From Enteropsectra breve (taxonomy: Eukaryota > Microsporidia), in the NCBI GenBank assembly GCA_024243835.1, contig JALPMN010000622.1, forward strand, positions 1 through 38,301: 38,301 nt of DNA, written 5' to 3'. Every line of letters begins with the position of its first letter. Within the stretch, counting starts at the first letter, position 1. Of the stretch, positions 33,682 through 38,301 are shown one piece after another. Made by a program: the position numbers and the translations under genes. The notes beneath the pieces are model-generated. The model was not told where the DNA came from and ran no database searches. It saw only the letters and a list, made by a program, of their open reading frames with translations.

Positions 33682-35532
33682 ATGAAAATTTTTATCTCAC
33701 AGGCACTGAAGTTCATCGTTGTTACGATCCTGAACAGCATCGGCATCGGCTTCTGGTTCATGCCACGCCTTGTTGAGCGTGTGGGTCTCATGGTTCCGCT
33801 GATTGTAATGCTGGTTAGCGCATCCACCAGTGCGTTTATCGCCTACAAACTACTTGCAATTCAGGACCGCCAGATCCTCAAGAAAAGACAGTACAGAAAT
33901 TTACAAGGTCTTAAGAAGAGCCTGGATGACAAAATGGAATTCACCGAGTGGCTTAAACTCGGATGGGGAAAAATAAAGGCCTTCTACTCCAAGTTCAGCC
34001 GAAAGTCAATAGCTGAGTACCTGAACAGCATGGCGGATGAAATGGCAGTTCCCGAAGAGAATGAGGCTGAGGAATATGAGCTGGAAGAATTAACAGGAAT
34101 AAAATGTCATTCTTCAGAGAATAAAGACACCTCTGTTGTTGCCCCAAATGATAAGAGCGCTAAAGAAGAAAACGACGCCACCGAAAGCGAGGTAAAGGCT
34201 CTTCTTAAACAAAGATTAACAAAGGCTGATTATAAAAAGAAAATTGAAGATGCGATTATTGTTCTTAGTGATGAGCTTGACAGGCAGAATCCTTCCAAGT
34301 CTCGCACCAAAAAAGCATTAATGGGCCTGGTTCGTATCGCCTTTATTAGTTTTCAAATTTATATGTCAGGGGTGCTTATAAACCTTTATCTAAAGATGGC
34401 CTGTTTGACTCTGGATGCCGGAAAGTTCATAAAAATTTCGGACGGATTTGTGGTGCAGCTTTTTGTGAACAAGGTCTATGCTTCAGCATACTGGTTTGTC
34501 TGCAGTTTTCTTGTGTCCTTTTTCTTCTTCACAACTTTCTTCATGAAATTCTTCAAATATTTATACGGACTGATTACTATACCCGCCCTGTATGTTTGGT
34601 TTGGAACGATTCTTGGAACACCAGCATGGAAAACTAACGAAGGACTGGTTGGGGTGCATCTTTGGCCGGCCATTCAGACATTTGACTTTCCGTCGATCGC
34701 AATGCTTTTTGCCATTTGCGGGGCTGCCATCGCACAGCCGACCATGATAAACAGCGCATTCAGGCGCAATGAACGAACTATTCCGCTGCTCGGAGCACTC
34801 GCCACATTCTGTGGGAGCCTCGTTTCTATTTTTATTAATTTGTCATACGGCTGTATCGGCACCTTTTTTATGGGCGGAGAAAACCTGCTGGAGGATATTA
34901 AGCAAATCTTTATGGGCAGTGGAACGCTGACAAGCGAAAGAGAACAGACCTCATTTGCCATATCTATGATACTAATGACACTCGTGTATTTGACGCACAC
35001 GATGTTCCTGGTGCAGAGCATTGAAATTGGGATGGGAAAGCTTTTGTCATTTTTTGACACAAGATACTCAAGAAAAGCAATTAGAGTCTTTCTGAGTGTG
35101 TATGTGATTCAAAATGCTATTTTCTTCAGAAAGGCACACTACGACACCATTCCAAGCATTAACGAAGCGATTGTGCTTTACAACGCACTGTACTTCATAA
35201 TGCCTTGCATTTACATTATTTTTAACCAGAGAGACAGGTTCATGAGGCACAAAATTTGGATTAAGGCCAATGCTGTGTTTTTTGGTATCATTGCATTTGC
35301 TGTCGCGTTTACATACGCAATAATCAAGAAGAGCTACTACGAAGACAGAGGCGCCTTTTACTTTACCTCTCAAAACTTTGCTCTTCTGAACGACTCTGGT
35401 CCAAACTGGATCAACGATCTGCTCCAGAAGTACGCTGGAAACTTTGCTATTAACAAAGTGTCATACTTTGAGGCAGAAACCAACAGAATTGTAAACATGG
35501 TTGAGAACTACGTGTTTAGATCGCGCAGCTAG
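33682..35532 (+). CDS. AAAP/AVT-like amino-acid transporter
   Basis: 616 residues, about 11 transmembrane segments. The first (VVTILNSIGIGFWFMPRLV) has the NSxxGxGxxxxP pattern of the amino acid/auxin permease (Aa_trans) family. Segments 1 and 2 are followed by a 150-residue charged cytosolic loop (about 60-215), then segments such as FVCSFLVSFFFFTTFFM, IAMLFAICGAAIAQPTM, GALATFCGSLVSIFINL and NAVFFGIIAFAVAFTYAII. A transporter for amino acids or similar solutes is likely, either vacuolar or for uptake from the host. The large loop is unusual at this position but occurs in fungal AVT proteins. ATG at 33682 is used rather than the TTG four codons upstream. No C-run nearby. Confidence 0.65.
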   Translation: MKIFISQALKFIVVTILNSIGIGFWFMPRLVERVGLMVPLIVMLVSASTSAFIAYKLLAIQDRQILKKRQYRNLQGLKKSLDDKMEFTEWLKLGWGKIKAFYSKFSRKSIAEYLNSMADEMAVPEENEAEEYELEELTGIKCHSSENKDTSVVAPNDKSAKEENDATESEVKALLKQRLTKADYKKKIEDAIIVLSDELDRQNPSKSRTKKALMGLVRIAFISFQIYMSGVLINLYLKMACLTLDAGKFIKISDGFVVQLFVNKVYASAYWFVCSFLVSFFFFTTFFMKFFKYLYGLITIPALYVWFGTILGTPAWKTNEGLVGVHLWPAIQTFDFPSIAMLFAICGAAIAQPTMINSAFRRNERTIPLLGALATFCGSLVSIFINLSYGCIGTFFMGGENLLEDIKQIFMGSGTLTSEREQTSFAISMILMTLVYLTHTMFLVQSIEIGMGKLLSFFDTRYSRKAIRVFLSVYVIQNAIFFRKAHYDTIPSINEAIVLYNALYFIMPCIYIIFNQRDRFMRHKIWIKANAVFFGIIAFAVAFTYAIIKKSYYEDRGAFYFTSQNFALLNDSGPNWINDLLQKYAGNFAINKVSYFEAETNRIVNMVENYVFRSRS

Positions 35533-35978
35533 TTAGACAAAACATTAAATATCATACTGATATAATTTTAGAAAATCTTGTTTCTTGTTGTTATCGCGCA
35601 GATTGTTATGATCTTTGAATATATTTCTAAAGAGCATTTTAAAAAGTTACAATTAAAGCGTATGGCTGAGTATTAAAGCTTGTATTTATTCTATATTCGC
35701 ATAATAAAAGCCAAAATTATAAGGTACTCTTTAATATCATTAGTGAAATTTTTAATTTGATATTTAATTTATTTAATCAATTGGTATTGCCTAGAATTTA
35801 CATAATAACAGGGCAAAGAACATTTGTTCAAGCGCAAAGAATAGGTGGTTGTATTTTACATCGTAATATTAATGATATAGACACAAATCTGCCTGATAAT
35901 GACGCAAGATTATCAACACAGTAATTAAATTAAATTTTAATTTTAACTACAAATTCTTTCGTTCTTTCTTGATGTAGT
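35533..35978. other. spacer
   Basis: About 445 bp, very AT-rich, no recognised signal; no C-run before the next ATG. Confidence 0.5.
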
Positions 35979-36803
35979 ATGTATGCAGCTTATATTTTGA
36001 AGAGCTTTGTACTTATTTCGAAATCAATTAGTGCTACAAGCCTTGAAGATACAGATTCAGGATCTCAAGTAGACCCCACTTCAGCAGATATCGAAAAATT
36101 AACAAAAGACGTGCACGATACCAAAATAAGCGAAGGAAAAAAGGAAGATAGTACTTTTCAAAAACAGGTAAAATTTATCGAGAAAAAGAGCCATGTGCTA
36201 CATGATGTCGAAGACGCATTCAAGGTATTGTTGAGGGATAACGGCCATAAATTTTACACTGTACTTGATAGCATCATCGAGAAGTATATAAACAAACAGG
36301 GTGGCTGTTTCTCTTGGAAACAAAAGGAAGAATATGTTTACAAGAAGAATCTTCCAATCGAGGAACATATCCCTGAGTTTTTGGAAGTTATTAAGAAGAT
36401 TAAGGAAGTAAAACCAAAAAATAATGCACTCGCGGCACTGAAAGTATTCGAAGAGATGGTAGGGTTAATCCCATACTGCTTTGAGCTAACAGAAGGGCTA
36501 TCGCAGATGATTTATAAGGCTGATAGTTCTGATGAAACAGACCTTGATGATTCATACAAATTGTATTGCGATTTTAGAAAGAGACTAAATACACTGAAAA
36601 ATCAAATGACAGTACTAAGATGCCAAAATGATCTATTTTTCGAAGAGTTTTTCAGGTATGAAAATGTTGAGAAATTTTTTGTTAACACAGACGGTTTCTT
36701 TGAAGTCCTGAATAAAGAGATCAACTCAGCGTATGTTACGATAGACGCATTCTTTAATGAGCTTGTGAAAATTTATGAAACAGGGTTTGTGCCTCAGGAT
36801 TAA
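35979..36803 (+). CDS. putative secreted protein, family unknown
   Basis: 274 residues. The first 20 (MYAAYILKSFVLISKSISAT) could be a signal peptide. The rest is helical and charged, without a further membrane segment: an acidic, Ser/Thr-rich linker, then a series of amphipathic helices (EEHIPEFLEVIKKIKEV, ALKVFEEMVGLIPYCFELTEGL, NTLKNQMTVLRCQNDLFFEEFF). Three or four cysteines. No known domain. The AT-rich codon use, signal peptide and absence of a C-run start motif resemble the other lineage-specific genes here (at 6431 and 20321). A host-facing secreted protein is a reasonable guess, not shown. Confidence 0.6.
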   Translation: MYAAYILKSFVLISKSISATSLEDTDSGSQVDPTSADIEKLTKDVHDTKISEGKKEDSTFQKQVKFIEKKSHVLHDVEDAFKVLLRDNGHKFYTVLDSIIEKYINKQGGCFSWKQKEEYVYKKNLPIEEHIPEFLEVIKKIKEVKPKNNALAALKVFEEMVGLIPYCFELTEGLSQMIYKADSSDETDLDDSYKLYCDFRKRLNTLKNQMTVLRCQNDLFFEEFFRYENVEKFFVNTDGFFEVLNKEINSAYVTIDAFFNELVKIYETGFVPQD

Positions 36804-37236
36804 ATTGTTACTTTATTCCTATTGTAGCACTTTCATTGATAGAAAGAATAATTTATTGCATATTTTTAGAATTAGGCTCTAATTTACGGATATCCTTAAG
36901 ACAATTCCTGTCTTTCTTGTAGATTTATATTACTTCATCGTATGAAATATCATGCACATTTTAGAGAAAGTAACTCTCATTATATGAAAATCCTTCTAAG
37001 AGGATACTATCATATTCATAAAGAGAATATTGGCAAAATCTAAAGCTAGAAAATCCTTTAAATGAACGTATGGATTCAAATAATCTAAATAGTTTCTGTT
37101 CTATTTCTTTGATCTCTGTTCGCTTTTGTATGTGATTTGGCTGTTAGTTGATTCTTCACCGCGATCAACCCGTCCAAATGATCGAGTTTTTTATACATCA
37201 CCAAGATGCAAAATTTTTAATCGAAATCAAAGAACT
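36804..37236. other. spacer before the terminal transposon remnant
   Basis: About 430 bp. A 37-codon minus-strand frame (37084-37197) is basic (MYKKLDHLDGLIAVKNQ) but matches nothing. No RNA gene. Confidence 0.45.
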
Positions 37237-37244
37237 GAATAATA
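37237..37244. repeat. left 8-bp target duplication GAATAATA
   Basis: Identical to 38023-38030, each abutting the terminal inverted repeat. Confidence 0.85.
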
Positions 37245-37627
37245 GGCTCAAGTATGTAAAACTCAGCAGGAAAAAAACAGCATGAACCCCTACCTTTAGA
37301 GACCAGAAAACTCACACTAAAGAGAAAAGCATTGACAAAATACTAAATACATAAAAAACAACTAAAAACGTTATTAACAACCAATCAAACAACCAACTAA
37401 CAAAATAACTAACAGACTAACTAACAGACTAATAAACAACAACATAAAATTAAGTATTTTTTAATTAAAACATAAATCTTCCAATTAGTCCTCACACACG
37501 CTTCTTTGTTTAGATACTTGCTGGCGTAAATTTCAATATATAAAATGAAACTCCTTTAAAAAGGCAAATAAACTTTTTTTCACTCCGCGCCTTATTCTAA
37601 TTTTTTAATTTTATACTTCGTCAAAGA

Positions 37628-37901
37628 CTATAGATTTTCGATATTATTCGAATGAAAACCCTCACTATTTGTGAGGCCTGTTGAATGATTCACAACGATG
37701 TGTGTACCATCGATAACAAAAGGCATTGACGTGCCTAGTATAGGGTACCAGCCTCGATGGTGCACCACAGTCTTTGCTTAGCCATCCAATTGTTAGCGCA
37801 TAAGTGAGCTCTGCATCTTTATTTGTAAAAATAATAGATGCATCATTGATCGGCTCACTTAAAATAGCATAGTTGTTGCTTCTTATGCTAAGTGCCATCA
37901 T
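37628..37901 (-). pseudogene. PIF/Harbinger-like transposase relic, frameshifted
   Basis: Two overlapping pieces in different frames. The upstream piece (37901-37665, 78 codons) includes ALTIGWLSKD, reminiscent of the helical region before the catalytic core. The downstream piece (ATG 37726 to stop 37628, 32 codons) reads VIDGTHI, with the first catalytic Asp of the DDE_Tnp_4/HARBI1 nuclease, then NSEGFHSNNI, matching the family's NRKGFHSxNVQ. Most of the protein, including the other catalytic acids, is missing. Confidence 0.68.
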
Positions 37902-37942
37902 AGGATGACTAATTTTTTAAGAAAATATTTTTTGTGTCTAAT

Positions 37943-38017
37943 AAGTATGTAAAACTCAGCAAATTCACTTTTTTCAAAAATTTTGAAATTTCAATTTTTG
38001 CTGAGTTTTACATACTT
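37943..38017. repeat. 75-bp fold-back at the right end of the transposon remnant
   Basis: AAGTATGTAAAACTCAGCAAA on the left arm (37943 on) pairs with the terminal repeat on the right arm, and the centre (TTTCAAAAATTTTGAAA) is itself palindromic. The arms differ at a few positions only. Confidence 0.85.
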
Positions 38018-38022
38018 GAGCC

Positions 38023-38030
38023 GAATAATA
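38023..38030. repeat. right 8-bp target duplication GAATAATA
   Basis: Identical to 37237-37244. Confidence 0.85.
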
Positions 38031-38301
38031 AACTCGCTTAATATCATAGTATCATAATCATTTAAAAATGAAGTTTTCGCCGCATTTTGAAAGGCAAAAT
38101 ATAAAATGATGAAAATTCGGGCTTTTTCAAAATATGATTCAACCATAAATTTTTTAGTCTCTACTAATCATAGCAAATTTTGGTAACACTAAGGCAGACG
38201 GGGTAAAAAATTTACCCAACCCTTATTTTAAAATGTTAAAATTAAAAGAGTTTAAGGAAGAAGATTTATTTGACTGAGGAACTCAAATTTTTCACACGGG
38301 A
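38031..38301. other. terminal spacer
   Basis: AT-rich, no gene recognised. CCC runs near 38210 precede an ATG at 38232, but that frame stops after 14 codons. Confidence 0.45.

Larger units (their letters stand above)
37245..38022 (-). mobile_element. 778-bp non-autonomous DNA transposon, HARBI1-like relic, 8-bp TSD
   Basis: Perfect 24-bp terminal inverted repeats: GGCTCAAGTATGTAAAACTC plus AGCA at 37245-37268, and its exact complement at 37999-38022. They are flanked directly by GAATAATA on both sides (37237-37244 and 38023-38030), an 8-bp target duplication. The interior minus strand holds decayed transposase pieces (37628-37901). The right end is a long fold-back: the last 75 bases (37943-38017) form a near-perfect hairpin. 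A 60-bp stretch near 37375-37440 is a low-complexity CTAACAGA/CTAACAA repeat. Confidence 0.88.

Noticed and set aside
33519..33776. 85-codon frame overlapping the transporter start
   Set aside because: Overlaps the clear transporter frame out of phase; the second half is antiphase reading of that gene.
37375..37440. CTAACAGA/CTAACAA-like repeats as a possible telomere or CRISPR
   Set aside because: Irregular low-complexity sequence, not a fixed telomere unit, and no repeat-spacer pattern; it lies inside the transposon remnant.

Overview
The window looks like a contig end or internal segment from a microsporidian nuclear genome (intracellular, fungus-related parasite). The reasons are compact, intron-less eukaryotic genes with shortened proteins (RPB7, TAF5, proteasome alpha, TRAPP, Not4, Pumilio, kinesin), AT-rich spacers, a single Pol III-type tRNA, and a recurring start-proximal signal. 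In 14 genes a CCC or GGG-type C-run lies within about 15 nt of the ATG, often with an AAATTTT-like block just upstream, as described for microsporidian genes. I use this signal to choose starts. I cannot name the genus; the long spacers and several DNA transposons argue against the most compacted Encephalitozoon-type genomes.

Layout. 1-1502 is a Tc1-type transposon with about 220-bp inverted repeats and a transposase broken by one stop codon; its left tip lies outside the window. 1.7-6 kb carries transcription genes: STE12-like factor (+), TAF5 (-), RPB7 (-). 6.4-9.6 kb has a putative secreted, catalytically altered USP-like protein and a kinesin-10/Kid-like motor with a C-terminal helix-hairpin-helix. 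9.8-14.5 kb groups three mRNA-fate genes: BFR1-like coiled coil, a 45-residue protein carrying an Edc1/PNRC-type decapping motif, and a Pumilio protein with the canonical eight-repeat code. 14.7-20.2 kb has a signal-peptide/TM protein with acidic-basic repeats, a small tetraspanin, a TBC Rab-GAP and an R2R3 Myb factor. 20.3-24.1 kb has two small unknown proteins and two tandem alpha/beta hydrolase paralogues flanking tRNA-Ile(AAT). 24.5-30.1 kb has a TRAPP subunit, an unknown protein with a frameshifted signal peptide, proteasome alpha (PSMA1/Pre5 type), a RING-less Not4 and a reduced QTRT2-like protein. 30.2-35.5 kb has a 20-bp minisatellite, a single-pass membrane protein, an ASNSD1-type asparagine synthetase-like protein and an AAAP-like amino-acid transporter. 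36-38.3 kb has one putative secreted protein, then a gene-poor end containing a complete 778-bp transposon remnant with perfect 24-bp inverted repeats, an 8-bp target duplication and an HARBI1-like transposase fragment.

How the genes fit together. Most encode core functions: Pol II transcription, membrane traffic (TRAPP, TBC), proteolysis and mRNA turnover. Pumilio, Not4 and the Edc1-like peptide would act in the same deadenylation/decapping route. Several others (at 6.4, 14.7, 20.3, 25.1 and 36 kb) look like lineage-specific secreted or membrane proteins that may face the host. Three of these five (6.4, 20.3 and 36 kb) have a usable ATG but lack the C-run start signal found on most housekeeping genes.
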